A stretch of DNA of 64,000 nucleotides from Aquitalea pelogenes (GCF_001515305.1 NZ_LNQV01000001.1:124001-188000); one strand, 5' to 3'. Positions 35,882 through 45,408 are shown, counted from the first letter of the stretch. Notes: generated by a model not told the origin, from the letters alone. Made by a program: numbers and translations.

Positions 35882-37032
35882 TCAGCCCAGGCTGGCAATC
35901 CGCGCCACCGCCTCAGCCAGCCGGTCGATGCCAGTGGTGTAAGCCACGCGCACATGGCGGGCCGCGCCAAACTGGCCAAAGTCCGCTCCGGGCGTGATGG
36001 CCACGTTCACCTCCTCCAGCAAACGCGCGCAGTAGGCAATGCTGTCATCCGTTACCGCGCTGACATCGGCGTACAGATAAAACGCACCTTCAGGCTGCAC
36101 AGGCAGCTGCCATCCCAGTTGCGGCAGCGCCTGCAACAGGAAATCCCGACGCCGACCAAACTCGGCACGACGTTGCTCCAGTTCGGCAATCACACCCGGC
36201 TGGAAAGCCGCCAGCGCTGCATATTGCGCCATCGCCGGCGGGCACAGGAACAGGTTCTGTGCCAGGCGCAATGCCGGCTCGACATAATCATCCGGCACCA
36301 CCAGCCAGCCCAGCCGCCAGCCCGTCATCTGGAAATACTTGGAAAAGCTGTTGATCACAAATACATCCGGATCCACTGCCAGCGCAGTTGCCGCATCACA
36401 GCCATAAGTCAGGCCATGATAGATTTCGTCCACAATCAGGCTGCCGCCATGCTGCTTACAGCTGGCACTCAGTGCCGCCAGCTCGTCTGCGGTCAGCAAT
36501 GTCCCGGTCGGGTTGGCCGGGCTGGCCACCATGGCCGCCACCGTTCTCTCGCCCCAGGCGGCATCCACACCATCAGCCAGCAACTGATAACGGGTATCCG
36601 GCCCCACCGGCAGGCAAACCGGCTCACCACCCAGCAGGCTGACAAAATGCCGGTTGCAGGGATAGGTAGGGTCGGCCATCAGCACCTGATCATCCTGATT
36701 GACCAGCAAGGACAAGGCAATCTGCAAGGCCCCCGACGCACCCGCGTCACGATGATGCGACGCGCATCCACCGTCACGCCATAACGCTGCTGATAAAAAC
36801 CGGCGATGGCTTCGCGCAATTGCGGCAGGCCCTGCGCCGCAGTATAGAAAGTATGACCATCCGCCAGCGCCTGCCGTCCCGCCTCTACAATGGCGTGTGG
36901 GGTGGCAAAATCCGGCTCGCCCACTTCCAGATGAATCACATCACGGCCCTCTGCCTGCAAGGCTCGCGCCCGCTCCAGAATGGCCATCACCTGAAACGGT
37001 GCCACGCCATCCATCCTGCTTGATAGTTTCAC
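35882..37032 (-). CDS. Class I/II PLP aminotransferase (frameshifted)
   Basis: The protein is a fold-type I aminotransferase. The N-terminal part has HLEVGEPDFATPHAIVEAGRQALADG and the C-terminal part the PLP lysine in INSFSKYFQMTGWRLGWLV, preceded by VASPANPTGTLLT and VDEIYHGLTYG. The frame breaks at a G run near 36741 (ACGCGGGTGCG, expected one more G), which would restore TRGASGALQIALSLLV and about 383 residues. I start at a GTG (37032) with AGGGG seven bases upstream; the downstream ATG of MDGVAPFQVM is an alternative. Amino-acid specificity cannot be assigned. It lies opposite tRNA-Ser. Confidence 0.85.
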
Positions 37033-37182
37033 TGCAATCCCCTGTGCTGCAGCCTGCATGCGGCAGCTGCCTGATAAGCCGCTGAGTGTAGCAAGCCCAT
37101 TGCAAGCCCACCACCAAGAGGCCTGACTACTCTCGCCAGGCCCACTTCCGGCCCCGAAAACAGCGCTTTCATGCAGATGCTA

Positions 37183-37211
37183 TTGACAGGAAGCACCTCC
37201 ACCAATACACT
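37183..37211 (+). promoter_or_regulatory. tRNA-Ser promoter
   Basis: TTGACA (37183-37188) and TACACT (37206-37211) are exactly 17 bases apart, 15 bases before the tRNA. The following GCGC discriminator is of the type associated with stringent control of stable RNA. Confidence 0.8.
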
Positions 37212-37226
37212 GCGCATCTCTGAGTC

Positions 37227-37316
<90 letters not shown>

Positions 37317-37327
37317 GACCAACATTT

Positions 37328-37357
37328 AAGCCCTTGAGCAATCAAGGGCTTTTTTGT
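37328..37357 (+). terminator. tRNA-Ser terminator
   Basis: AAGCCCTTGA and TCAAGGGCTT form a perfect 10-bp stem with loop GCAA, followed by a T run, 12 bases past the tRNA. Confidence 0.92.
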
Positions 37358-37948
37358 TTTCTGCCGTCCTCGCGACACATCCCGCTTCAGCTTGCCAAGA
37401 CTGCCAGACTGCTCACAGCCAAATCACCCTGCCCCTGCGGTACCGTGGATGCCTTCCTGATGGCAAACCCTCCCTGTCCGCTGCTGGCAAGTGCCCGGCA
37501 TTGGTTTTCTCCTGCCATTGCAAGCCATGACCTAATCCTGTCCTCAGGCGCAATTTTATTGCGCAGACCTTCCAGAATGAAGCATCAGTCTGAATTTTGC
37601 TGCATCGCACTAATATCGTGCAGATTTTCTAACCGTTCCGCATGACTGCCATATTCCTGCATCAAAACTGTGAAAAATCAGCCCGCTTGCGGTGAATGGG
37701 TCCACCACAACTGCCAATTAGTAAGCAAAACCCATTTCAAAGACTACAAATTATTCACAAATGCATAATATTAAATTGCAAACAATTTTGTGCAGATGCA
37801 GCATAAATTCAATAAAGCCCATAAATGCGACACATCATGCCACTTTGTTGCAGATTACCAACGACAGTGAATAAGTGCTTAACTGATAAAATTTATGAAA
37901 TTTCCTAGTAATAAATACGTACAAATCGTCAGAAATAACCCAAATTTA

Positions 37949-37968
37949 ATGTAGCTAAATTACTACAT
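37949..37968. promoter_or_regulatory. Operator site 1: ATGTAG-N8-CTACAT
   Basis: A 20-bp inverted repeat, the first of two sites with identical arms. Its centre is 34 bp from that of the second site, about three helical turns, so dimers would lie on roughly the same DNA face. It lies about 88 bp before the likely porin start point. The regulator is unknown. Confidence 0.6.
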
Positions 37969-37982
37969 ACATCAGTGTCAAT

Positions 37983-38002
37983 ATGTAGTGAAAACACTAC
38001 AT
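37983..38002. promoter_or_regulatory. Operator site 2: ATGTAG-N8-CTACAT
   Basis: The second site has an extended perfect repeat, TGTAGTG-AAAA-CACTACA. It ends nine bases before the candidate -35 of the porin promoter, an activator-like position around -54. Confidence 0.65.
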
Positions 38003-38011
38003 AAAATGCGT

Positions 38012-38040
38012 TTGACCGTAAATATCACAGAAATTAACAA
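38012..38040 (+). promoter_or_regulatory. Candidate porin promoter
   Basis: TTGACC (38012-38017) and TAACAA (38035-38040) are 17 bases apart, about 100 bases before the porin ATG. The weak -10 fits a promoter that needs an activator. Confidence 0.4.
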
Positions 38041-38141
38041 TGTCCCTGCTTTTGCGGTGGACAAGTCGGGCAAGAAACGCCGGTTGCCAGCGCAAACTTA
38101 AGTAGCAAAACAACAAAGCGAGACAATTGGAGATAGACAAG

Positions 38142-39160
38142 ATGCAAAACAAATACATTGCTCTGGCCGTACTGGCTGCCTGCGCCGGTTATGCCCATGC
38201 TGATGAAGGTGTAACCATTTCCGGTTTTGTCCGTGCCGGCGTTCTGCAATACAACGGTGCAGCAAACAGTTCCTGGGGTTACACCACCAACCCGGCTGCC
38301 GTTTCCACCACCAATGTGGCCGGTCGTGGTCAGATCAACTTCAATGGTGAAGAAAACCTCGGCAATGGCCTGAGCGCCATCTTCCAGGTGAACAACCGTT
38401 TCTCGCCGACCGGTAGCGGCTACGATGAAATGGGCAAACAAGCCAACACCTTTGCCAGCGACGACAGCTTTGTTGGCCTGAAGGGTAGCTTCGGTATGAT
38501 CCGTGCCGGCAAGGGTACCGGCAACGTGGAAGACGGCAAGTTCGATTACAGCGTATGGGCTGGCCCGGACAACCACCTGGGCTGGTATGGCGGCGTAACC
38601 GGCAACAACATGGTCCGTTACGACCTGCCGGGCAATCTGGGCGGCTTCTATGGTGGCGTGCAGTTCTCCACCGATGAAAACAAGACCACCAGCAATAGCG
38701 GCACCAATCGCTACTCCGTGCTGGCCGGTTTCAGCGGCAGCAACTGGACGGTTTCTGCCAACTATGGCGCCTCCAGCAACACCACCAACAGCAACGCCAA
38801 CAACACCAGCCAGCTGGGTAGCAATCGCCAGCTGCACCTGACCGCCAACTACAAGCCGATTGATGCGCTGGAACTGGCAGTGGAATATCAGCGTAACAAG
38901 CTGGCCGATGACAGCGTGATCAACGCCACCTCGCTGTATGCCTATTACACCATCGGCAATACCCAGCTGGTCTGCAAACCGGGGTACGCAAGGACAATTC
39001 TCCGGCGCTGGTGCAAGGCACGGAGAAGTACGTCAACCTGCTGGTGCATTACAACCTGAGCAAGCACACCATGGCTTACATCGAGCTGTCGCATGACAAG
39101 CCGCAAGCCGGTGGCAGCGCCCGTAATGGCGAGCTGATCGGTCTGTCCAAGAGTTTCTAA
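38142..39160 (+). CDS. Gram-negative porin (frameshifted near the C terminus)
   Basis: This is a 16-stranded-type betaproteobacterial general porin of the outer membrane. It starts at MQNKYIALAVLAACAGYAHA, a signal peptide, with TTGGAG upstream; mature sequence opens DEGVTISGFVRAGVLQYNG. Conserved blocks include GRGQINFNGEENLGNGLSAIFQVNNRF and SFVGLKGSFGMIRAGKGTG. One missing base near 38970 breaks the frame after NTQLV; the next frame supplies LQTGVRKDN through AYIELSHDKP to the terminal GLSKSF, with the C-terminal Phe needed for barrel assembly. The repaired length is about 339 residues. A terminator follows. Confidence 0.88.
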
Positions 39161-39188
39161 GCCCTTCGCAAGTCAGTTGATCCTTCTC

Positions 39189-39218
39189 AAGCCTGCCATC
39201 GTGCAGGCTTATTTTTTT
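39189..39218 (+). terminator. Porin terminator
   Basis: AAGCCTGC and GCAGGCTT form a perfect 8-bp stem with a 6-base loop, followed by ATTTTTTT. Confidence 0.88.
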
Positions 39219-39239
39219 GCAGTTGGCCTGGTCTGCTAG

Positions 39240-39252
39240 AATTTGAGCGCAA
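39240..39252 (+). promoter_or_regulatory. Ada box upstream of ada
   Basis: AAT-TTGAGC-GCAA matches the A-box/B-box arrangement AAT-N6-GCAA of E. coli Ada sites. It ends nine bases before a GTGTCA-N17-TATTGT promoter (39261-39289), the position expected for activation by methylated Ada. Confidence 0.65.
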
Positions 39253-39319
39253 GTAAGCGGGTGTCAGCGCAATGGATTGTGCTTATTGTTCCCTCATTCC
39301 ACACCCGGAGTAACAGACC

Positions 39320-40420
39320 ATGGCTTCCACTTCTTCCTCACCAGAGCTGCCGGATGAGCAGGCGGATGCGCGTTGGCAAGATGTGATGACACGCAACCCG
39401 CAGGCTGACGGGCAGTTTGTCTATGCCGTGCGGACAACCGGTATTTACTGCCGGGCTACTTGCCCTTCACGCTTGCCCAAACGGGAAAACGTGCTGTTTT
39501 TTGCCAACGGGGAGGATGCAAGAGCAGCAGGCTACCGCGCCTGCCTGCGCTGCACACCGGATGAAACCAGCCTGTCCCAGCGTCAGGCGGACATCATTAC
39601 CTCCGCTTGCCACTACCTGGCACAGGCAGAGGAAACGCCCACCCTGCAGCAGCTGGCAAAGAGAGCCGGCATCAGTCCGTTTCACTTTCATCGCCTGTTC
39701 AAGCGCATTACCGGCCTGACGCCCCATGCCTACGCCATGGCCTTGCGACATGAGCGCCTGCAACAGCAGCTGCCAAATGCGCGCACCATCACTCATGCCA
39801 TTCTTGATGCCGGTTATCAGTCCAGCAGCCGCTTTTATGCACAGGCCAATCAAAGGCTGGGCATGACCGCCAGCGAACGCCGGGCGGGTGCGCCGCGTAG
39901 CATCATCCACTTTGCCATTGCCCAGTGCAGCCTGGGAGCCATTCTGTTGGCGCAAAGCCAGCTGGGTATTTGTGCCATTTTGCTGGGGGATGATCCGGCG
40001 CTTTTGCTTAAGCAATTGCAGGATCAGTTTCCCAAGGCCGACTTGCGCGGTGACGAACAGGCATTCGAACAGCAGATGGCTGCCGTGATCAGCCTGATCG
40101 ACCAACCACAGCTGGGCCTGGACTTGCCGCTGGATATTCGCGGTACCGCTTTCCAGCAGCGCGTGTGGCAAGCCTTACGTGATATCCCCCCGGGCCAGAC
40201 CATGAGCTATGCCGAACTGGCCGCCAGGATTGGCCAGCCATCCGCCGTGCGTGCCGTGGCGCGGGCTTGTGCGGCCAATACGCTGGCTGTGGCCATTCCC
40301 TGCCACCGGGTGATTCGCCAGGATGGTAGCTTGTCCGGCTATCGTTGGGGTCTGGAACGTAAGCAGTCATTATTGCAGCGCGAACGCGATGCCACAGAAG
40401 GAAGGGACAATGCAGACTGA
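39320..40420 (+). CDS. ada: Ada: methylated-DNA repair protein and transcriptional activator
   Basis: Ada repairs methyl phosphotriesters and O6-methylguanine and activates the adaptive response. The 366-residue protein has the zinc-binding Ada domain with Cys44, Cys48, Cys75 and Cys78 (YCRATCPSR and ACLRCTP; Cys44 is the expected methyl acceptor), an AraC-type helix-turn-helix (LAKRAGISPFHFHRLFKRITGLTP), and the C-terminal methyltransferase with PCHRVIR (acceptor Cys328). This is the full bifunctional form. It overlaps alkB by 11 bases and has its own Ada box. Confidence 0.95.
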   Translation: MASTSSSPELPDEQADARWQDVMTRNPQADGQFVYAVRTTGIYCRATCPSRLPKRENVLFFANGEDARAAGYRACLRCTPDETSLSQRQADIITSACHYLAQAEETPTLQQLAKRAGISPFHFHRLFKRITGLTPHAYAMALRHERLQQQLPNARTITHAILDAGYQSSSRFYAQANQRLGMTASERRAGAPRSIIHFAIAQCSLGAILLAQSQLGICAILLGDDPALLLKQLQDQFPKADLRGDEQAFEQQMAAVISLIDQPQLGLDLPLDIRGTAFQQRVWQALRDIPPGQTMSYAELAARIGQPSAVRAVARACAANTLAVAIPCHRVIRQDGSLSGYRWGLERKQSLLQRERDATEGRDNAD

Positions 40421-41057
40421 TCTGTTTGGCGATACCAGCCTGTTCCCCTCACAACAGCAGCTGGCAGAAGGCGTCTGCCTGCTTTCCGGGCAGGCCAATT
40501 CCATGATGCCCGCCATCTGGCAGGCCGTGGAAGACGTCTTACGGCAAGCGCCCTTGCGGCAGATGCAAACACCGGGTGGACACACCATGTCGGTGGCGAT
40601 GAGTAATTGCGGTGAGTTGGGCTGGGTCAGCGATCGCCATGGTTATCGCTACAGCAGGCTGGACCCGCAAAGCGGCCAGCCATGGCCCGCCATGCCGGAG
40701 GTATTGCAGGAACTGGCCCGCATCTGGGCAGCCGCAGCCGGATTTGACAACTTTGTCAGCAATGCCTGTCTGATCAACTGCTATCAGGCAGGTAGCAAGA
40801 TGTCCTTGCATCAGGACCGGGATGAACGCGACTTCGCGCATCCCATCCTTACCTTGTCACTTGGCTTGCCCGCCCGCTTCATGCTGGGCGGCCTGCAACG
40901 GCAAGACCCCTACCGTAAACTGTTGCTACAACATGGCGATGTACTGGTTTTTGGCGGGCCTGCACGTTTGTGTTTCCACGGCATCATGCCCCTGGCGGAC
41001 GGAGATCATGCCTTGCTCGGCAAACGACGCATCAGCCTGACCTTTCGCCGTGCATGA
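40410..41057 (+). CDS. alkB: Alpha-ketoglutarate-dependent DNA repair dioxygenase
   Basis: AlkB oxidatively removes methyl groups from 1-methyladenine and 3-methylcytosine. The 215-residue protein has the Fe(II) triad His134-x-Asp136 (SLHQDRDERDF) and His190 (RLCFHGI), and the 2-oxoglutarate-binding Arg in KRRISLTFRRA. The conserved SNCGELGWVSDRHGYRYS lies in the nucleotide-recognition lid. The ATG lies inside the end of ada, so they are translated together under Ada control. Confidence 0.95.
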   Translation: MQTDLFGDTSLFPSQQQLAEGVCLLSGQANSMMPAIWQAVEDVLRQAPLRQMQTPGGHTMSVAMSNCGELGWVSDRHGYRYSRLDPQSGQPWPAMPEVLQELARIWAAAAGFDNFVSNACLINCYQAGSKMSLHQDRDERDFAHPILTLSLGLPARFMLGGLQRQDPYRKLLLQHGDVLVFGGPARLCFHGIMPLADGDHALLGKRRISLTFRRA

Positions 41058-41072
41058 GCCGGAACATCAATG

Positions 41073-41096
41073 AAAAAGCCCGCCGAAGCGGGCTTT
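41073..41096 (-). terminator. Terminator after the ketosynthase gene
   Basis: AAAGCCCGC and GCGGGCTTT pair perfectly around CGAA. The longer T run is on the minus strand (TTTTTC), so it ends the minus-strand ketosynthase unit; on the plus strand only TTT follows alkB. Confidence 0.78.
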
Positions 41097-41115
41097 GACA
41101 AGATGGATACAGCCA

Positions 41116-42342
41116 TTACTGATGGCGACGCAATACCAGGCTGGCATTGCTGCCACCGAAAGCAAACGAGTTGCTGATGGCTGCGGCCAGCTCGGGAGCT
41201 GCCACCCCCTGGCCCAGCACATGTTGCACCCGGCAGTTTTCATCCAGTTGCTGACAATGTGCAGTCGGCGGAATCTGGCGATGGTACAAGGCCAGTGCGG
41301 TGATGGCGGTTTCCAGCCCGCCGGTGGCACCCAGCAAGTGTCCATGCATGGACTTGGTGGCACTCACGCGCAGGCCCGGCGTGTTCTCACCCCAGATGGA
41401 CTGCAGGGCTTCGCATTCCACCACATCCCCCACTTGCGTGGCCGTACCGTGGCTGTTGCAGTAGCCGATGGCCTCTGGCGCAAGGCCGGCATCTGCCAGC
41501 GCAGCACGCATGGTGCGCACCTGCCCGGCGACATCCGGCTTGGTGATGTGCGTGGCATCACTGCGGCAGGCATAGCCATCCAGCGTGGCATAAATGCGAG
41601 CGCCACGAGCCAAGGCATCATCCAGCCGTTCCAGCACCAGAAAGGCAGCGCCTTCCGCCAGTACCAGCCCACTGCGCGTCTTGTCATAGGGACGGCAGGC
41701 CTGCTCGGGGTGTTCTCCATCCGGATTGGCCAGCACCTGCATGGACTGCCAGCCATTGATGATGCCGGGCAGCAACATGGCTTCAGCACCACCGGCAATG
41801 GCCTGACGGATTTCGCCATGGCGAATGGCACGCATGGCTTCACCCAGCGCAATGGCAGAGGAAGCACAAGCGACCGAATAGTTTACCGCAGGGCCGGTAA
41901 TGCCAAAGCGCATGCTGATATGCCCGGCTGGCGCATTGGCCATGCTGGCAATCACCGACAGTGGGGATACACGAGTATGGGACTGGTAGAAGTTCTGGAA
42001 GCCCTTGTCCAGCGCGGTACTGCCGCCCATGGCACAACCGACATAGACACCAACCTGCTCCTTGTCTTCCGGCAATTGCAAGGCGGCATCATCCAGCGCC
42101 TGGGTGGCTGCGGCCACCGCCATCTGGCTGACCCGGTCCACACCGGAGAGCTGCAGGCGGGTAAACCAGTTGGCCGGATCAAAATCCACCGCACCAACCA
42201 CCGCAGGCTTGCACCCGGTTTGTTCCGCTTCCCACCGGCGAATGCCTGAGGTTCCCGACATCAGCTTGTCAAAGACCAGATCAAGCTGATTGCCCAGCGG
42301 CGAAATCAGGCCAATACCGGTGATGGCTACCGCCTGCGTCAT
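41116..42342 (-). CDS. Beta-ketoacyl-ACP synthase, FabF-like
   Basis: The 408-residue enzyme condenses acyl and malonyl units. The thiolase-fold catalytic triad is intact: Cys159 in NYSVACASSAI, His298 in NSHGTATQVGD, and His333 in KSMHGHLLGATGG. It overlaps a dedicated acyl carrier protein by four bases (ATGA). No fabD, fabG, fabH or acpP is adjacent, so this is not the housekeeping cluster; a specialised lipid or an accessory chain is likely. Sequence such as SGIRRWEAEQTG differs from housekeeping FabF. Confidence 0.88.
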   Translation of the reverse strand: MTQAVAITGIGLISPLGNQLDLVFDKLMSGTSGIRRWEAEQTGCKPAVVGAVDFDPANWFTRLQLSGVDRVSQMAVAAATQALDDAALQLPEDKEQVGVYVGCAMGGSTALDKGFQNFYQSHTRVSPLSVIASMANAPAGHISMRFGITGPAVNYSVACASSAIALGEAMRAIRHGEIRQAIAGGAEAMLLPGIINGWQSMQVLANPDGEHPEQACRPYDKTRSGLVLAEGAAFLVLERLDDALARGARIYATLDGYACRSDATHITKPDVAGQVRTMRAALADAGLAPEAIGYCNSHGTATQVGDVVECEALQSIWGENTPGLRVSATKSMHGHLLGATGGLETAITALALYHRQIPPTAHCQQLDENCRVQHVLGQGVAAPELAAAISNSFAFGGSNASLVLRRHQ

Positions 42343-42575
42343 TGGGCGGTACTCTTGTAGCGGTCTACCAGGTCGGCCAGTTCCTGCAGGTTGGCGACAT
42401 GCGCCTCTTCTTCAGGAATGGAGACCGAGAAATGTTCTTCAATCGCAAACAGCAATTCAATTTGCCCGAGAGAGTCCAGGCCATATTCACTCAGCGCACG
42501 TTCGGCCTGAATTTCTTCGGCTTTCACGCCGAACTTTTCCACAATCAACTGCTTGATCTGCTCAATAGTGTTCAT
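42339..42575 (-). CDS. Acyl carrier protein
   Basis: The 78-residue protein starts at MNTIEQIKQLIVEKFGV and has the phosphopantetheine site Ser35 in YGLDSLGQIELL. It is acidic and helical like other carrier proteins. It feeds the ketosynthase encoded immediately downstream, whose ATG overlaps this stop. It is probably not the housekeeping AcpP, whose signature is normally GADSLDTVEL. Confidence 0.9.
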   Translation of the reverse strand: MNTIEQIKQLIVEKFGVKAEEIQAERALSEYGLDSLGQIELLFAIEEHFSVSIPEEEAHVANLQELADLVDRYKSTAQ

Positions 42576-42782
42576 CACATTGCCTTGCCCGCACCGCCCG
42601 GCATCTGGGCTGTACTTGGGGTTATATTTTCTGTCGAACGCCATTGTATGCCGCAGTCCGATGGAAATTTATGGTGTTTATTGTCTAGTTTTATGCCAGT
42701 TGTTGACAAGAACCGTCTGCCACGCGCTTCCCGTCATCACAAGACGCTACTATAAGCGAATTACAGAAATTTACACGACCAT

Positions 42783-42810
42783 GAAAAAAGCCAGCAAGGA
42801 ATGCTGGCTT
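42783..42810 (-). terminator. Terminator of the EAL/HDOD gene
   Basis: AGCCAGCA and TGCTGGCT form a perfect 8-bp stem; the minus strand continues TTTTTTC. It begins 25 bases beyond the stop. Confidence 0.85.
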
Positions 42811-42834
42811 GCTCACCGCCTGACTGTTTAAGAC

Positions 42835-44259
42835 TCAGACGGCTTCCACATCATTGTGCACATCGCTTTCGCGCAGCACCTCCTGTGCCCATACCACCGA
42901 GTCGATGTAGTAGCGGCAGGTATGTTCCACCTCGAAATTCAACACCTTGCACAGGGCATTGATGCGCTGGTCATCACCTTGTTCGCAGGCTAGTGCCAGG
43001 GCCAGATAGGGGCTGAACATGCCCTTGTTTTCCACCACGGCGTCCCGCACCGTGGGAGGCAACTCCAAGGGATCCAGCACATCCGGGAAGGGTTGGTTCA
43101 GCAGCACATCCAGCAAGGAGAACATCCCGGTGAGGAACAGGTGCTCGGCCTCCAGCTTGTTGCCACGATAGGCCCCCAGCCGTTCCAGAAAACGGGCACG
43201 GATCAGCGATTTTTCCAGCAATGCCAGCGCGGTTCCATCTTCCTTCTTGGCGGTGAACAACAGCATGGACAGCCATTTGAACAGCGTTTCCCTGCCCAGC
43301 AGCAACAGGGTTTCCTCGATGGTTTGTACCTTGCGGGCCAGACCGTTCACCGGGGAATTGATGAAACGCAGCAGCTTGAACAACAGCACCGAATCCAGCT
43401 TGAACTGGGCCTCCAGTTCGCGCGGTTCGGCATTGGCACGCAGCATGCGCATGATTTGCAGCACACGGGTCTGGTTGCTATCCACCTTGCCGCTTTCCAG
43501 GCTGCGAACCGTGGCGATGAACGGACCATGGAACAGGGCGAAACGGTTACTGCCCGGTGCGCGCAAGCAGATGTCCAGATCCTCGGCAGTACCGACATTG
43601 CGGGCCATCCAGCGGGCGTTGGGGTAGCGACGCGGCAACTGGTCCAGAATGGGTGCTAGCACCCTGGTGGACGGTGCGGCGAAGTCCAGCAGCATGAAAT
43701 CCATGCGGTTGAACAGTTCCGGTTGCAAGCGCTCCGCCAGTACCTGGCTGTCAAAAGCAGCCGGCTCCACGGCAAAGCGCAGGCCCTTGCTGCGCAGGTC
43801 GTCCAGAATCGGCATCACCTCGACTGTCACTGCCTGACCCGGATCCGGCTCCAGCACGAAAATCACGCTCTTGGCGGGCATCTGCAACAACAAGGGCTCG
43901 GTCAGCGAGCTGATGGAGATGTGTACCAGGGCGCGACGATAGGCCAGCAGGCGGAATACTTCCATATTCTGCAGGGTGGTCAGCATCAGACGGTCGAAAT
44001 CCTGCTGCTTGCCCCCTTTGGCTGCGGCCCCGGACTTGACGAAAAACTCGTAAGCCACCACACGATGCTGTCGGTCCATCACCGGCTGGTGGGTGACAAA
44101 GCCGAGCGTGGGAGGCAGCTGTTCGATCAGTTCCGGCTCAGCGCTGGGCTTGACCGGCGAGGCTTCCAGCTCTTTTTCGACAGCAGCAATCTCGTCATCC
44201 GGACTGTCTTCGTTTTTTTTCAGTCGACCGGCCAAACCGCCAATCAGGTTCTTCAACAT
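42835..44259 (-). CDS. EAL-like/HDOD signalling protein
   Basis: The 474-residue protein has an EAL-like N-terminal half (residues 50-265) and a C-terminal HDOD domain (about residues 270-460, with LRFINSPVNGLARKVQTIEETLLLLGRETLFKWLSMLLF). In place of the catalytic EAL motif it has VAYEFFVKS, and other metal-binding acids are not evident, so c-di-GMP hydrolysis is unlikely. Proteins of this YuxH type are thought to act as signalling scaffolds. It is monocistronic. An acidic low-complexity segment at residues 15-45 precedes the domains. Confidence 0.82.
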   Translation of the reverse strand: MLKNLIGGLAGRLKKNEDSPDDEIAAVEKELEASPVKPSAEPELIEQLPPTLGFVTHQPVMDRQHRVVAYEFFVKSGAAAKGGKQQDFDRLMLTTLQNMEVFRLLAYRRALVHISISSLTEPLLLQMPAKSVIFVLEPDPGQAVTVEVMPILDDLRSKGLRFAVEPAAFDSQVLAERLQPELFNRMDFMLLDFAAPSTRVLAPILDQLPRRYPNARWMARNVGTAEDLDICLRAPGSNRFALFHGPFIATVRSLESGKVDSNQTRVLQIMRMLRANAEPRELEAQFKLDSVLLFKLLRFINSPVNGLARKVQTIEETLLLLGRETLFKWLSMLLFTAKKEDGTALALLEKSLIRARFLERLGAYRGNKLEAEHLFLTGMFSLLDVLLNQPFPDVLDPLELPPTVRDAVVENKGMFSPYLALALACEQGDDQRINALCKVLNFEVEHTCRYYIDSVVWAQEVLRESDVHNDVEAV

Positions 44260-44307
44260 GGTGTGCTCTCTCTTGGTGCCAGGCTGTCAGACAGGCTTTA
44301 TCCCAGT

Positions 44308-45408
44308 TTAGCTGATCCGCCCCGGAATTTTCGGGGTATCCACTACCACATCGCCACATTGGGCACGATGGCGCAAGGCATGATCCATCAGCACCAGGGC
44401 CAGCATGGCTTCGGCGATGGGCGTGGCACGAATGCCGACGCAGGGATCGTGACGACCATGGGTTTCCATCAGTATCGGATTGCCTTGCTTGTCGATGGAA
44501 CGGCGCGGCTGGGCAATGGAGGATGTCGGCTTGATGGCAATGGATACTTCGATATCCTGCCCGGTGGAAATGCCACCCAGAATGCCACCAGCGTGATTGC
44601 TGGCAAAGCCTTGCGGTGTCAATTCATCACCATGCTCGCTACCACGCTGGGTAACGCAGCCAAAACCGGCACCGATTTCCACACCCTTGACCGCATTGAT
44701 GTTCATCATGGCATAGGCGATGTCAGCATCCAGTCGATCGAACACCGGCTCACCCCAGCCGACAGGAACATTCTCGGCCACCACCCGCAAGCGTGCCCCT
44801 ACCGAATCCAGGCTCTTGCGTATGCTGTCCATATAGTTTTCCAGCTGCGGCACCACACTTTCATCCGCAGCGAAGAAAGGATTGTTGTTGACCACATCCC
44901 AGCTCTGGAACGGAATGTCCACTTCGCCGATCTGGGTCATGTGACCGCGCACCACCACACCGTAACGCTCTTTCAGCCATTTCTTGGCAATGGCACCGGC
45001 AGCGACGCGCACCGCCGTTTCACGGGCGCTGGAGCGACCACCGCCGCGCGGGTCACGCACGCCGTATTTATGCCAGTAAGTATAGTCGGCATGCCCGGGA
45101 CGGAAGGTTTCCGCGATATTGCCGTAGTCCTTGGAGCGCTGGTCGGTATTGCGAATCAGCAAGGCAATCGGTGTGCCGGTAGTCTTGCCCTCAAACACAC
45201 CAGAGAGGATTTCAACGGTATCGGGCTCGCGTCGCTGGGTAACATGACGGCTGGTACCCGGTTTACGGCGGTCCAGCTCCAGCTGGATTTCCTCGGCGCT
45301 GATGGCCAGGCCGGGCGGGCAGCCATCCACCACACAGCCAATGGCTGGTCCGTGGCTCTCGCCAAAAGAGGTAACAGTAAACAGCAGCCCCATGGTGTTG
45401 CCTGACAT
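44308..45408 (-). CDS. aroC: Chorismate synthase
   Basis: AroC converts EPSP to chorismate using reduced FMN, the last common step to aromatic amino acids. The 366-residue protein has the signatures [18 protein letters not shown] (about residues 13-30), [19 protein letters not shown] (about residues 121-139) and [18 protein letters not shown] (C-terminal), all near-invariant. It lies downstream of the 2OG-oxygenase gene. Confidence 0.97.
   Translation of the reverse strand: MSGNTMGLLFTVTSFGESHGPAIGCVVDGCPPGLAISAEEIQLELDRRKPGTSRHVTQRREPDTVEILSGVFEGKTTGTPIALLIRNTDQRSKDYGNIAETFRPGHADYTYWHKYGVRDPRGGGRSSARETAVRVAAGAIAKKWLKERYGVVVRGHMTQIGEVDIPFQSWDVVNNNPFFAADESVVPQLENYMDSIRKSLDSVGARLRVVAENVPVGWGEPVFDRLDADIAYAMMNINAVKGVEIGAGFGCVTQRGSEHGDELTPQGFASNHAGGILGGISTGQDIEVSIAIKPTSSIAQPRRSIDKQGNPILMETHGRHDPCVGIRATPIAEAMLALVLMDHALRHRAQCGDVVVDTPKIPGRIS

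Larger units (their letters stand above)
37358..38141. other. Long AT-rich non-coding region before the porin
   Basis: About 780 bases contain no supported gene; short open frames on both strands lack ribosome binding sites. From 37680 the DNA is strikingly AT-rich for this chromosome. It holds the twin operators (37949-38002) and a probable porin promoter. The first 300 bases are of ordinary composition and contain nothing I can identify. Confidence 0.5.

Noticed and set aside
37413-37645. Short open frames on both strands after tRNA-Ser
   Set aside because: No start signals, no family resemblance, and they overlap each other in ordinary intergenic DNA.
37949-38002. NrdR boxes
   Set aside because: The spacing is similar, but the arms do not match the ACACWATATATWGTGT pattern and the adjacent gene is a porin, not a ribonucleotide reductase.
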